Shown one piece after another: positions 19,701 through 29,445 of a DNA stretch of 49,794 bases. The notes beneath the pieces were generated by a model, which saw nothing but the letters and a program-made list of their open reading frames with translations, was not told the DNA's origin and did not search any database. The DNA comes from an uncultured Vampirovibrio sp. (GTDB lineage Bacteria; Cyanobacteriota; Vampirovibrionia; Gastranaerophilales; Gastranaerophilaceae), in contig CAJTLG010000012.1 of the NCBI GenBank assembly GCA_910577395.1, positions 1 through 49,794 of the forward strand. The letters are read 5' to 3'. Within the stretch, counting starts at the first letter, position 1; each line of letters opens with the position of its first letter. The position numbers and the translations under genes are program-made.

Positions 19701-20879
19701 GCAATTAAAACCTCCAAAATATTTTTTTATGTTTTCGCAAATGCTTGTATTGGTATCAAATTGTCCAGAATCAAATATCAAAGAAATCAAACCTTCTTCG
19801 AGCCTTCTGTCAATAATAGATGCTAAAAGATGTGTTTTACCCATTCCTCCATCGCCATTTAAAAACAATAACTTTTGTTGGTTTATTATAATTTTTTTAC
19901 TATTTATAAAATCGGAAAAATCTTTTATTAGTTGCAAGCTTTTTCTCTTATCGTTTATGAACTCCCTCAATTCATATGCAGCAGTTTTTTTATTAATGCG
20001 TGTTTCGGGCAATTCATACAGCATTTCTAATAAATAATTAATTGCAAGTTGGAGTTTATCAAAATTAATTTCATACAATAAATTTTTTCTTAAATTACAA
20101 ATAATAAATTCAAGGCTGTAATAAACCTCTTTAAACTGAGCTACTATTCCTTTTTTAATATCCTCATTATTTATATCTACGTGGTTTGAAATCCGAATAA
20201 CTAAATTGCAAATATCGTCAATGTCGTTAAGCCATTCCGTTAGTTTATTTGTAAAAGAATTATTTTGTTCCAAATAGTCAAAATAATCAAAATTTTCTAT
20301 ATTTATATGAATATTGGGCTGATAACGATTACCTATATTGTCTTTAAAAATTTCAAAATTTTTTATAAAGTCATTTTGGTTAATTTTTATTTCATCAAAC
20401 CAAAAAGGTATTAATTCCGGTCTATTTTCCAAAAAACTAATTAATTGAGAATGCCCCCAAAATATTATTTCAATATCATTAAAGTCATTTGCAAGCTCAT
20501 TGAATTTGTCTTGATTGGATGTACAATTTTTCTTGCGAGAATCAGTTAAATCTACAGGAAAACAAATAATATATCTTGTTAAATTCGGATGAGTTTTTCT
20601 TGCTTTTTCTAATGAATGTCTAACTTGTGACCATTTAGAATCATCTAATGATAAAAAGTATTTTGCCTGAAGACCAATTTCTTTGCCATCGGGCAAAGTA
20701 AAATATGCCTCCACTCCACCATCCCCGCCTGCACCTCTTTTTCTATAATATATAGAATCCGATGGAATATTTAAATTTTCTTGTTGAAGATAAAATACTT
20801 GGCAAGAGAATTCCTCAAATCCATTTTGACGAGAATCATCTGCTATTTTTATTCTATTAAAATTAATATCCAAACCCAT
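16701..20879 (-). CDS. Avs-like STAND NTPase with N-terminal nuclease domain
   Basis: A 1392-residue protein with the layout of antiviral STAND (Avs) sensors: nuclease effector, NTPase, then a long helical sensor. The N-terminal PD-(D/E)xK-type nuclease keeps GAGGDGGVEAYF with D53 and E57 and LQAKYF with Q71-A-K73. Walker A is GDGGMGKT (342-349) and Walker B is VIFIDGLDE (414-422). Roughly residues 550-1392 have no enzymatic motif, consistent with a repeat-type ligand-sensing region. Avs proteins bind phage terminase or portal proteins, oligomerise and degrade DNA. The family call is mine from architecture; Avs type cannot be assigned. It is transcribed alone, away from the RM operon. Confidence 0.75.
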   Translation of the reverse strand: MGLDINFNRIKIADDSRQNGFEEFSCQVFYLQQENLNIPSDSIYYRKRGAGGDGGVEAYFTLPDGKEIGLQAKYFLSLDDSKWSQVRHSLEKARKTHPNLTRYIICFPVDLTDSRKKNCTSNQDKFNELANDFNDIEIIFWGHSQLISFLENRPELIPFWFDEIKINQNDFIKNFEIFKDNIGNRYQPNIHINIENFDYFDYLEQNNSFTNKLTEWLNDIDDICNLVIRISNHVDINNEDIKKGIVAQFKEVYYSLEFIICNLRKNLLYEINFDKLQLAINYLLEMLYELPETRINKKTAAYELREFINDKRKSLQLIKDFSDFINSKKIIINQQKLLFLNGDGGMGKTHLLASIIDRRLEEGLISLIFDSGQFDTNTSICENIKKYFGGFNCSDSDFFSSLNTLAFLSGQRGVIFIDGLDENLQCKNWQKKINHFIKEIEKYENLAVAISYRTEYENIVLPEKLIQNKNLFCTAPGFTDVPIENLLKIFNKYEINVPTIAALYPEFHNPLFLTLYCNSISNYNLPDKKSCISGYVDIFMNYLDSINHKISNKLDLDIGENIIQKICLDIADKMHEQGLNYIALKEVKSILDEYYSTQNYSQSLFKSILSEGIIHKFYKYDDTTEYIRFSFGKLGDFLLISSAITKEFDETNPLKSFGKGSSLYKLAHEYIRPTFIEILAILIAEKTQGKYEILDIFEDEENEFGDNFNPYTEYFIKSIIYRNGNSVSNRTLELLLKYCEDETTLIETLLNIALKPNCKYTAKNMHKYLFSMSLINRDLFWSLNISHIFSYENSNIINNIINFCWRCDDCLKNNKHSIDYAYILSWFLSSSNRELRDKSTKSLVNLLKYNLEIVPNILREFQNVNDLYVKERLYCAVYGACLLNQNDSTKYEIIKEITNVVYELNFKYEEPPVHFYLRDYAKNIIEFGLLLCNNSQIDANKIRPPYKSKFPYIPTLKTIKKIYNIQGEYGTSECHPLLRQVYRSIMSTIGDFGNYVISYKMDMVASNDNLYNKYAFKKNENMLSERAKRWILKRVASLCDYKKLPQDFEDNNTYNGRQRNVIERLGKKYQWIALYEFLSYALDKYVNCESVFGSNYKYTDAIQISRDIDPTLTSKEFYEKNTNFKNLYNEFVSLNFTDEQLKEWCQSKNVPDPTKLIKQQIGNRQLFNLSSFYMFVSKFDKDCASNDFIEFYWFLKSYIVNKADIQKVEKFFNNKTFYGRWMPEETQYSDIYQCEYSIFKYIDSKHFDWVDGNEFRSYKPNFNIKKLAAIYFNDSGMDCSYNNIQDFLIPSPVLIKEMDLKYSGIDGSYLDNNREIITINPYISNKGINSLLVNRDKFIQFLNKNNYTIFWTIGGEKYIKQGKVDISGLYYWDNGIQGNLRFSEFESFPRYK

Positions 20880-21048
20880 AGTTATACATTCTGTTTTTTA
20901 TACTTTATTTAATTTAACATAAATACAATCAAAGCATTCACGTTGTATTGAAATATTTCAATATTAATTGTATGTAATTTTATAGTACAGCTTTATTTCT
21001 TCTCTCTTTTAGGGCATTAATGTTGTGGCTCAAAACCTTGAGGTACAA

Positions 21049-21588
21049 ATGAATATTGTCGAACCGATAAAAAGTATAGAAGATATCCAAAATATAAAGC
21101 GAATTCTTTCTAAAAAACCACGCAACGCTCTGCTTTTCAGCTTCGGAATAAATAGCGGATTAAGAATAGCCGACATTCTCTCACTTGATGTCAAAGACGT
21201 AAAAGACAAAGACTACATAGAACTAAGAGAAAAGAAAACCAACAAGTATAAGAAATTTCCAATAAACGAAAACCTGAAAGTTGAAATTGAAGAATTCGTC
21301 AAAGACAAACCCGATGAAAGACCTCTATTTTATACACAAAAACACTGCCGCCTCGATAGAGCCCAAGCCTACCGAATCATAAATAAAGCCGCCCGAACGG
21401 TTGGTATTAAGGGCAGAATCGGAACACATACCTTACGCAAAACCTTCGGCTACCACTTTTACCAACAATACGATGATATAGTAATGCTACAAAAAATCTT
21501 TAACCACTCCGCACCTTCCATCACCCTCCGCTACATCGGCATCGAACAAGAAGACATTGATGAAGTGTATAGGAATTTTTATTTGTAG
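21049..21588 (+). CDS. Small tyrosine recombinase (integrase)
   Basis: About 180 residues, essentially a catalytic domain with a short N-terminus. Catalytic residues are visible: Arg in NSGLRIADILS, HTLRKTFGYHF (HxxR), and the His and Tyr in FNHSAPSITLRYIG. ATG 21049 is preferred because GAGGT lies 6 nt upstream; an in-frame GTG at 21025 would add eight residues. C-ending codons are noticeably more common than in its AT-rich neighbours, suggesting separate origin. Integrases of this size next to type I RM genes often shuffle hsdS, but no extra hsdS fragment is seen here. Confidence 0.88.
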   Translation: MNIVEPIKSIEDIQNIKRILSKKPRNALLFSFGINSGLRIADILSLDVKDVKDKDYIELREKKTNKYKKFPINENLKVEIEEFVKDKPDERPLFYTQKHCRLDRAQAYRIINKAARTVGIKGRIGTHTLRKTFGYHFYQQYDDIVMLQKIFNHSAPSITLRYIGIEQEDIDEVYRNFYL

Positions 21589-21658
21589 ATAAATTTTTAA
21601 TTAAAGCAAGATACTAATTTTATGATATCATTACTATATTAGGTTAAAATGGTGTTCT

Positions 21659-24139
21659 ATGAGTTGTGAAAAAGAGGCAAAAGCAAGAATTAAGATAAAT
21701 AAGCTGTTAGAAGAAGCTGCTTGGCGACTATTAGATGACAAAAATGGTCGAGCAAATGTTGATTTAGAATATTCAACAAAAATTAAGCGAGATGATAAAT
21801 TCAAGACAGGTTTATTAGATTATCTTTTACTTGATTCAAAAGGATTTCCATTGTGTGTATTGGAAGCAAAACGAGAAGATGTTAATCCTCTTTTTGCCAA
21901 AGAGCAAGCAAGAGCTTATGCAATGAGCCAAAATATTCGTTTTGTAATTCTTTCAAATGGCAATATTCACTACCTTTGGGATATTGAAATTGGCAATCCG
22001 GAAATTATTACCTCAATGCCAACACAAGAATCTTTAGAACAAAGATTAGAGTTTAAACCGAATACAAAGTCTTTGCATTCGGAAAATATCACAAAAGAAT
22101 ATGTCGCATTAATGCAGAATCCAAACTTGCTACAAGAACCTGACTATATAAATGAAGCAACAAGAGATAAATATTGCTTTGATAATGGATATAGATTATT
22201 AAGAGATTACCAAATCAATGCAATTAAAGCATTACAAAAATCTGCAAAAGAAGGTAATAATAGATTCTTATTTGAAATGGCAACAGGAACCGGTAAAACA
22301 TTAACTTCAGCAGGCATTATCAAACTATTTTTAAAAACAGGGAATGCTAAAAGAGTTTTATTTTTGGTTGATAGAATTGAACTTGAACGCCAAGCGAAAA
22401 AGAACTTTGATGAATATTTAAAAGATTATATTTCTGTTATTTATAAAGAATCAAAAAACGATTGGAGAAAAGCTGAAATAGTTATCACAACCATACAAAG
22501 TCTTTTAGTAGATGACCGATATAAAAGACTGTTTTCGCCAACGGATTTTGACCTTTTAATTTCAGATGAATCTCACAGATGTATAGGCGGAAATTCAAGA
22601 GCAGTATTTGAATATTTTATAGGCTATAAACTGGGTTTAACTGCCACTCCAAAAGATTATATAAAAAATGTTGATGTAAAATCTTTAAAATTTGAAGACC
22701 CTAAAGCATTAGAACGTAGAATTTTATTAGATACATATAAAACTTTTGGTTGCGAAAGCGGTCAACCTACATTTAGATATAGTTTGCTTGATGGTGTAAG
22801 AGACGGTTTTTTAATTAATCCACTCGTTGTTGATGCCAGAACCGATATTACGACCGAATTATTATCAGAAAAAGGATATTCTGTAGTACAAATTACCGAT
22901 GACGGTGAAGAAACTACAGAACAAGTTTTTTCAAGACAATTTGAAAAAAAGTTCTTTTCAGAAAATACAAATGTTCAATTCTGTAAAACTTTATTGGAAA
23001 ATGGTTTAAAAGATCCTATTTCGGGGGAATTTGGAAAAACTATTATTTTCTGTGTTAGTCAGACACATTGTGCAAAAATCGTTCAAATATTAAATACAAT
23101 GGCTCACCAAATATGGCCTGGAAAATACAATTCGGATTTTGCTCAACAGGTAACTTCTTGTATCCCTACCGCACAAGAAATGACTGAACAATTCTCGAAC
23201 AATAATTTGTCAGGAAATTCAAGATTTTTAGACGATTATAAAACAAGCAAAGCAAGAGTTTGTGTAACTGTCGGGATGATGACTACCGGTTATGATTGCC
23301 AAGATGTGTTGAATTTAGCACTTATGCGACCGATATTTTCACCTACCGATTTCGTTCAGATAAAAGGTCGTGGGACAAGAAAATATACTTTTAAATATCC
23401 AACAACAAAGCCAACTGAATTTAAGCAAAAAGAACATTTTAAACTTTTTGATTTCTTTGCAAATTGTGAATATTTTGAGCATGACTTTAATTATGATGAA
23501 CAATTAAAACTTCCAAGAGTATCCGGAAACACAGGATGCGGAGGTGGAGAAACTCCGCCAATTGAAACAATTGAGATTTTTGATCCTGATAAACTTAAAG
23601 AATTAAAAGAAACAAAAATCGGTTTAGACGGTATGAAAATTGATAGGGAATTGTTCCAACAATTTAAAGATACTGTTGTTTCTGATGATGATATTAAAAG
23701 CGCAGTTAATAATGAAGATTGGCAAAGAGCTGAGAATATTGCAAGAGAAAAATACGAAAACAAACCGAATTTGTTTGTAACTCTTGATAAACTAAGAAAA
23801 TCAGAAAATTTAGATCGTCGTCTGTCATGGATTGAAGTTCTGCAAAGAGCATTTGGTTTTATTCCAAGATTTAAAAATCAAAATGAGTTATTGGAAGATG
23901 AATGTGATAAATATATTTCAATCTATAAACCTGAATCTGAATATGTTCCATATATTAAAAACTTTATAAAAGCTTATGTAACAAGCGGCGAATTTAGAAA
24001 CATTATTGACATGAAAAAATATCAGGAACTGAATTTTTATGCAGGTTTTACAATTGAAGATTATAAACATTTGAATGGCTATAGAGATTCATTGCCTGAT
24101 TATATAAAAGATAATATTGCAATTAACAAATTTATGTAA
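21659..24139 (+). CDS. hsdR: Type I restriction enzyme R subunit (EcoEI-like)
   Basis: 826 residues. N-terminal nuclease domain with D54, E69 and K71 (GLLDYLLLDS, then VLEAKRE). SF2 translocase: ATGTGKT (208-214), DESH in LLISDESHRC, LGLTATP, and motif VI QIKGRGTRKYTF. A C-terminal helical EcoEI_R_C-like region follows. It translocates DNA and cuts at a distance when the site is unmethylated, in complex with the M and S functions. First gene of the operon; hsdMS starts 13 nt after its stop. Confidence 0.93.
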   Translation: MSCEKEAKARIKINKLLEEAAWRLLDDKNGRANVDLEYSTKIKRDDKFKTGLLDYLLLDSKGFPLCVLEAKREDVNPLFAKEQARAYAMSQNIRFVILSNGNIHYLWDIEIGNPEIITSMPTQESLEQRLEFKPNTKSLHSENITKEYVALMQNPNLLQEPDYINEATRDKYCFDNGYRLLRDYQINAIKALQKSAKEGNNRFLFEMATGTGKTLTSAGIIKLFLKTGNAKRVLFLVDRIELERQAKKNFDEYLKDYISVIYKESKNDWRKAEIVITTIQSLLVDDRYKRLFSPTDFDLLISDESHRCIGGNSRAVFEYFIGYKLGLTATPKDYIKNVDVKSLKFEDPKALERRILLDTYKTFGCESGQPTFRYSLLDGVRDGFLINPLVVDARTDITTELLSEKGYSVVQITDDGEETTEQVFSRQFEKKFFSENTNVQFCKTLLENGLKDPISGEFGKTIIFCVSQTHCAKIVQILNTMAHQIWPGKYNSDFAQQVTSCIPTAQEMTEQFSNNNLSGNSRFLDDYKTSKARVCVTVGMMTTGYDCQDVLNLALMRPIFSPTDFVQIKGRGTRKYTFKYPTTKPTEFKQKEHFKLFDFFANCEYFEHDFNYDEQLKLPRVSGNTGCGGGETPPIETIEIFDPDKLKELKETKIGLDGMKIDRELFQQFKDTVVSDDDIKSAVNNEDWQRAENIAREKYENKPNLFVTLDKLRKSENLDRRLSWIEVLQRAFGFIPRFKNQNELLEDECDKYISIYKPESEYVPYIKNFIKAYVTSGEFRNIIDMKKYQELNFYAGFTIEDYKHLNGYRDSLPDYIKDNIAINKFM

Positions 24140-24151
24140 AAGAGAGAGAAA

Positions 24152-26656
24152 ATGCTTACAAAAGATATCAGAAAAACAATAGATAATGCAAGAGATGTGC
24201 TGGTTGGTAAAATTCCGAACCCTCAATCGCAAATAGAACAAATCACAATTGCGATGATTTATAAATTCATGGATGATATGGATATTGAGTCTGTTGGATT
24301 TGGAGGCGAAAGACAATTTTTTGTAGAAGAGCTTTCTGAATATGCCTGGTCAAAAATCATGTCTCAACAATTAGGCAATGAGGCAAGAATGAACCTTTAT
24401 ACTGAAGCCTTAGACAAATTGCAATTATCTGATAGAATTCCAAAACTGTTTAGAGATATTTTTAAGGGAGCATATTTGCCATTTCGTGATGGTCAAACTT
24501 TAACTTTATTCTTGAAAGAAATAAATGATTTATCTTATAGCAATAGTGAAAACCTTGGTAACGGCTTTGAATATTTACTTTCTATTATGGGCTCACAGGG
24601 TGACGCGGGACAATTTAGAACACCGAGACACATTATTGATTTTATTGTAGATATTGTTAAACCAACTAAAACAGATACAATACTTGATCCTGCTTGTGGG
24701 ACTGCAGGCTTTTTGATTTCAGCGTATAAATTTATTCAAAAATGCGCACAAGATTCAAATCAACCATTGAATCCGCAAGAAAGAACTGCTCTGACAGAAA
24801 ATATTCAAGGCTATGATATTTCACCAGATATGGTTAAACTTGCACTTGTAAATATGTATTTGCATAAATTTAAAAACCCTAAAATTTATGAATATGATAC
24901 ACTAACTCAAGATACAAGATGGGAAAACTATTTCGATTGTATTTTAGCAAACCCTCCATTTATGACTCCAAAAGGAGGTATTCAGCCGCATAATAAATTT
25001 GGAGTAAAAGCAAACCGTTCAGAAGTTTTATTTGTTGATTATATTATGGAACATCTGAACTCAACAGGCAGGGCAGGTGTAATTGTTCCTGAAGGCATAG
25101 TTTTTCAAAGTGCAAATGCATATAAGGAACTTAGAAAAAAACTTGTCGATGAAAAATATCTGTATGCTGTTGTTAGTTTGCCAAGCGGAATTTTTCAACC
25201 ATATTCAGGTGTAAAAACCTCAATTTTATTTATGGATAGACAACTTGCTAAGAAAACTGATAAAGTTCTTTTTGTTGAAATACAAAATGATGGATTTGAT
25301 TTGGGTGCTCAACGTCGTCCGATAGATAAAAATGATTTACCAAAAGCATTGGAGTTAATAAATCAATGGCAAAATGCAATAAATTCTCAAATTGAGTTTT
25401 TAGCAGACTCAAAAATGGCAACTCTTGTTGAAAAATCAAAACTTGCAGAAAATGAAGAATACAACCTTACTGCTTCAAGGTATAAAGTTACTCAAGATTT
25501 TTCTAATTGTAAATGGGATATGGTTAGACTTGGCGATGTTTGCAATATAGCTCGTGGAGGTTCTCCTCGACCAATCCAAAATTACATAACTAATAGTCCG
25601 AACGGACTAAACTGGTTAAAAATTGGCGATATTGAAGAGAATGCAAAATATATCTATTCAACGTCTGAAAAAATAAAACCAGAAGGTCTATCAAAAACAC
25701 GACAAGTTAATAAAGGTGATTTTATACTATCAAATTCAATGAGCTTTGGACGTCCGTATATTATGCAAATATCGGCTTGCATTCACGATGGTTGGTTGGC
25801 ATTACAGGATATATCACCTAAATTAAACAAAGACTTTTTATATCATATACTAAGTTCAGAAGTCGTAAAGCAGCAGTTTTTAAAGTATGCAGTCGGTTCA
25901 ACAGTAAAAAATCTTAAATCTGATACGGTAAAGTGCGTTGAAATTCCTTTACCTCCATTAGAAATTCAGGAAGAAATTGTGAAAGAACTTGATGGTTATC
26001 AAGCGGTAATCGACGGAGCACAAAAAGTTATTGACAACTGGAAACCAACTTTGCCAATTAACCCAGAATGGGAAAAAGTAAAATTAGGCGATGTTTGTGA
26101 TTTTATAAGGGGTCCTTTTGGCGGTAGTTTAAAAAAAGAAATTTTTGTCAAAGAAGGTTACTTGGTTTATGAACAATACCATGCTATAAATAATGATTTT
26201 GATTTCGGTAGATATTTTATTGATGAACAGAAGTACCAAGAAATGAAACGATTTACTGTACATTCTGGGGATTTATTAGTAAGTTGTTCTGGAACAATGG
26301 GAAAAATTGCAATAGTACCTAATAATCATAAAGTTGGTATAATCAATCAAGCATTATTAAAACTTACTACTAAAGAGAATTTAAATAATTTATTTTTAAA
26401 ATACCTACTTGAATCAGAAGTATATCAAAATAAATATTTTAGAAATCAGTCTGGTGTAGCTATTCAAAATGTCGTTTCTGTAAAGGAATTAAAAGAAATG
26501 CTCATACCTTTACCCAGTATTATTGAGCAAGAAAAAATCGTTTCAAAAATAAAAGAAGAAGAAAAAGTCATTGAAGAATGCAAAAAACTCATAGAACTTC
26601 ATCAAGAAAAAATCAACACAAAAATCCAATCAATCTGGGGTAATAGTTGTGAATAA
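24152..26656 (+). CDS. hsdMS: Fused type I methyltransferase-specificity protein (HsdM-HsdS)
   Basis: 834 residues combining both subunits. Residues 1-440 form the N6-adenine methylase with the HsdM helical N-terminus, SAM motif DPACGTAGF (179-187) and catalytic NPPF (267-270). From about residue 450 two target recognition domains follow, each beginning with a similar LGDVC block (about 460 and 650) and ending in a long coiled coil (EIQEEIVKELDGY and EQEKIVSKIKEEEK), as in HsdS. The fusion means one polypeptide sets both site and methylation. AGAGAGAG precedes the ATG. Its stop overlaps the next gene by 8 nt. Confidence 0.93.
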   Translation: MLTKDIRKTIDNARDVLVGKIPNPQSQIEQITIAMIYKFMDDMDIESVGFGGERQFFVEELSEYAWSKIMSQQLGNEARMNLYTEALDKLQLSDRIPKLFRDIFKGAYLPFRDGQTLTLFLKEINDLSYSNSENLGNGFEYLLSIMGSQGDAGQFRTPRHIIDFIVDIVKPTKTDTILDPACGTAGFLISAYKFIQKCAQDSNQPLNPQERTALTENIQGYDISPDMVKLALVNMYLHKFKNPKIYEYDTLTQDTRWENYFDCILANPPFMTPKGGIQPHNKFGVKANRSEVLFVDYIMEHLNSTGRAGVIVPEGIVFQSANAYKELRKKLVDEKYLYAVVSLPSGIFQPYSGVKTSILFMDRQLAKKTDKVLFVEIQNDGFDLGAQRRPIDKNDLPKALELINQWQNAINSQIEFLADSKMATLVEKSKLAENEEYNLTASRYKVTQDFSNCKWDMVRLGDVCNIARGGSPRPIQNYITNSPNGLNWLKIGDIEENAKYIYSTSEKIKPEGLSKTRQVNKGDFILSNSMSFGRPYIMQISACIHDGWLALQDISPKLNKDFLYHILSSEVVKQQFLKYAVGSTVKNLKSDTVKCVEIPLPPLEIQEEIVKELDGYQAVIDGAQKVIDNWKPTLPINPEWEKVKLGDVCDFIRGPFGGSLKKEIFVKEGYLVYEQYHAINNDFDFGRYFIDEQKYQEMKRFTVHSGDLLVSCSGTMGKIAIVPNNHKVGIINQALLKLTTKENLNNLFLKYLLESEVYQNKYFRNQSGVAIQNVVSVKELKEMLIPLPSIIEQEKIVSKIKEEEKVIEECKKLIELHQEKINTKIQSIWGNSCE

Positions 26657-27620
26657 TTTTACAGAATTTTCGACAGCTGAAGAAATAATTAAAGAATTAG
26701 ATGAGTATATTCCATGTTTAGACGAAGACAAAAAATATCTTAAGAAATATCGCAACGACTTTATCTATCATTTTTGTAACGGTTTCTATAATTTAGCACT
26801 ATTTTCTTTCCATTATCTATATATGTTTGTTGTCAGTACATCAATGGTAAAATATTATTCTTTTAACAAAAATGAAGTGATAAACCAAAGTGGACATAAT
26901 TATGATTTAAATATAGAATTATTTGCATATTTTGGCAAAGAAAGCGAAAAAAATATTCTAAAATCTATACAGCGAAATATATTGCCAAAAGAAATAAAAC
27001 TACTACATGGCAATAATGTATCCAAAAGGGATAATATAGCTCACTCAAGTGGGATTACAATCGCATTGACAGAATTTATCGCTTATATTAATAACTGTTT
27101 TTCAGTTCTTAAAGCAATTCAGCCAATTGTATTATTAAAATGTTACGAACGAACAACAATAAGGCAAAAATGGGATGATGTTAATTATAATATCCTCGAT
27201 GCAATTTGGGAAAACAACCAAGATTCTTTTGAAGAACTTATAAAAGACTTTTTAATTGATTATTATTTGTGTTATAAAGATATATTATATATTGATACCA
27301 TTACCAATGCATTGAATGCAATAAAATTTTTAAGACAATTTTTAACCATTAATACCGAAGGCGAATATTCTTTAATGTACAATGAAGAGCTTGATTTGCA
27401 CCATTCAATATTTGATAATTTTACTTTAAAATATCAATCGGCCTTTTCGACTAATGATGATAATTTGTTATCTAATCAAGAAATTATAAATTTTTTGAAA
27501 GAGTTAGATAACAATAAAGATTCATTTATTGCATACAATGTATATGATAAATTAATGGAAATATCTAAATATTGGGTTCCTTTTGGGATACAAAAAATTA
27601 AGGAGAATGCAAGTGTATAA
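26649..27620 (+). CDS. HEPN-like accessory protein in the RM operon
   Basis: 323 residues, mainly helical, not recognised as a named family. Two short motifs fit the HEPN RNase signature Rx4-6H: RNDFIYH (35-41) and RDNIAH (127-132), the latter in KRDNIAHSSG, a common HEPN context. It starts at GTG within the hsdMS stop region (GTGAATAA, 8-nt overlap), so it is translationally coupled to the methylase. A role as a guard RNase or RM regulator is an inference. Confidence 0.65.
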   Translation: MNNFTEFSTAEEIIKELDEYIPCLDEDKKYLKKYRNDFIYHFCNGFYNLALFSFHYLYMFVVSTSMVKYYSFNKNEVINQSGHNYDLNIELFAYFGKESEKNILKSIQRNILPKEIKLLHGNNVSKRDNIAHSSGITIALTEFIAYINNCFSVLKAIQPIVLLKCYERTTIRQKWDDVNYNILDAIWENNQDSFEELIKDFLIDYYLCYKDILYIDTITNALNAIKFLRQFLTINTEGEYSLMYNEELDLHHSIFDNFTLKYQSAFSTNDDNLLSNQEIINFLKELDNNKDSFIAYNVYDKLMEISKYWVPFGIQKIKENASV

Positions 27621-27951
27621 TCACCCCTGTAATGCTCGCTCTGCTATGGAAATGATGAATAAACAAGCAGAGAAAGAAAGACAAATCCAAACACAATTAA
27701 ATGAATTACACAAACAAACATCAGCGCTGACTGATGTCAAAGAACTTACAAGAATTAATATTGAGTGTATTCAAAACATTGTCAGTCTAACGTCCGAAAA
27801 CACAGAAGCAGTAAAACAAATCGCTAAAATGACAGAAGAAAATCAAAAATCCTCAACAAAACAATTTTGGGCTTCGATTATTGTATCGGCAACAGCATTG
27901 TTGATTGCAGCAGCTTCACTTATTGTTGGCGTAATTCAAACATTTAAGTAA
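27613..27951 (+). CDS. Coiled-coil tail-anchored membrane protein
   Basis: About 112 residues. Residues 20-80 are heptad-like and rich in Glu, Lys and Gln, and the C-terminus is a single membrane helix (ASIIVSATALLIAAASLIVG) with a short tail. I place the start at GTG 27613, with AAGGAG 7 nt upstream, because the preceding gene then overlaps by 8 nt (GTGTATAA), exactly as at the hsdMS junction. Longer starts are possible. Function unknown. Confidence 0.7.
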   Translation: MYNHPCNARSAMEMMNKQAEKERQIQTQLNELHKQTSALTDVKELTRINIECIQNIVSLTSENTEAVKQIAKMTEENQKSSTKQFWASIIVSATALLIAAASLIVGVIQTFK

Positions 27952-27962
27952 TCGGAGACTAT

Positions 27963-29342
27963 ATGAATCAAGAAATACATGTCATTGTTTCCTCTTTCAA
28001 TAATAATGAGATTACTATATTGCTTTTACTGATTTTATTATTGGTGCTTTTTAAACCTTTGAGAGAATGTTTTGTAGGTATAATAAAAATTTTTACTGAA
28101 TTTTTGCTAAAAAATAAAATAATTCAAGCTATGTTGTTTGAGTTATTTTTATATTTTTCTATAATCACATTTATCTTGTACATTATTGGATTTTGGAATT
28201 TATCTTTATTCAAAGATAGCATATTATGGTTTTTGTTATCTGGATTTGTTTTATACAAAGACATCATAGCTAATCGAAATTGGCAAGATACTATGAAAAA
28301 CTATTTATTGAAAGTGATTTCTATTTCTGCCATTTTTGAATTTATAACAAATATTATTTGCTTACCGGTATGGTCTTTATTAATAATTATTCCAATAATA
28401 TGTATATTGCAACTAATGTCTTCGTATTCTGAAAATAAAAATGAATATAAAAACGTATACATACTTGCAAATAGCCTAATGACAATTATTGGAATTGGAA
28501 TATTAATATATACCGTATTTCGATTATTTGACAATTTTGATATCTTATTACAGGAGGATAATTTAAAAACCTTTGTATTGCCAATCATATACACTGTAGC
28601 GTTTTTACCATTTAGTTTAGTAAATAAAACATTTGCTGAATATTATCAAGCATATAAAAGACTATCCTGGAGAAAAGACATTAAAATCCCTGTAAATTTA
28701 AAATATGTCTATAAAATATACCAATTTTGTAAATTAGATTTTGAGAAATTAAACAAATTTTTATTTTTTCTTACTTCAAGCAATTATTTGAATAAAACTA
28801 CAAAAATTGATGAATTAATAACTGAATACAAAAATAGAACAACATTTTTTGAGTATGATTCTTCTTGTGTGGGCTTCGAAATAAATAAAATATTGAATCT
28901 TTTTTGCTCAATTGATTTAAAAATAGATGATTACAAAGACATTGAGTATGATGAAGGATATGGTAATTATTACGGAGAAAAACTCTTAAAAATGAATATA
29001 CGTTCATTTGATGATATAATATATTCTGCAACAGGAACTAATCAAGTTATTCAAAAAGTAGAAATTTTGTATATAAAGAATAAACTAACTCCAAAAGATT
29101 TGTCAAAAGAATCTGAAAATTTGTATTTAACACTTTGTAAATCCATACATGAGTTTTGCCTTGAAACTAAATATCCAACTAGAGATATATTGAAAGACGA
29201 ATTTTGCTTCAACGTTTGTAAATTTAAAGTTGAAAACAAAATAATTACATTAAATGACCAAATAACCGAACATAGATTTTCAATTTTTGTAAAAAATCCT
29301 TTTTACAGTAATTATTATAAATTGAACAATAACCCAATTTAA
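27963..29342 (+). CDS. Polytopic membrane protein of the RM-linked cassette
   Basis: 459 residues. The first 225 hold about five or six hydrophobic helices; the remaining 235 are charged and soluble-looking. No family recognised. It starts 11 nt after the previous stop with GGAG upstream, so it is in the same operon. With the tail-anchored protein before it, it could form a membrane effector pair, as seen in several abortive defence systems; that is inference only. Confidence 0.75.
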   Translation: MNQEIHVIVSSFNNNEITILLLLILLLVLFKPLRECFVGIIKIFTEFLLKNKIIQAMLFELFLYFSIITFILYIIGFWNLSLFKDSILWFLLSGFVLYKDIIANRNWQDTMKNYLLKVISISAIFEFITNIICLPVWSLLIIIPIICILQLMSSYSENKNEYKNVYILANSLMTIIGIGILIYTVFRLFDNFDILLQEDNLKTFVLPIIYTVAFLPFSLVNKTFAEYYQAYKRLSWRKDIKIPVNLKYVYKIYQFCKLDFEKLNKFLFFLTSSNYLNKTTKIDELITEYKNRTTFFEYDSSCVGFEINKILNLFCSIDLKIDDYKDIEYDEGYGNYYGEKLLKMNIRSFDDIIYSATGTNQVIQKVEILYIKNKLTPKDLSKESENLYLTLCKSIHEFCLETKYPTRDILKDEFCFNVCKFKVENKIITLNDQITEHRFSIFVKNPFYSNYYKLNNNPI

Positions 29343-29445
29343 TTCTGATTTTGAGTGATGAATACGACAACTCAAATTAAAAATTTTTAAGATTATATAT
29401 GCTAAATTTTTGTTTTATTGTTTAATATATAACTAGGGGAATTAA

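Noticed and set aside
25550..26656. Invertible hsdS segment controlled by the nearby integrase
   Set aside because: The two target domains share only short direct similarities (GGCGATGTTTG), no inverted repeats and no extra hsdS fragment, so phase variation cannot be supported.
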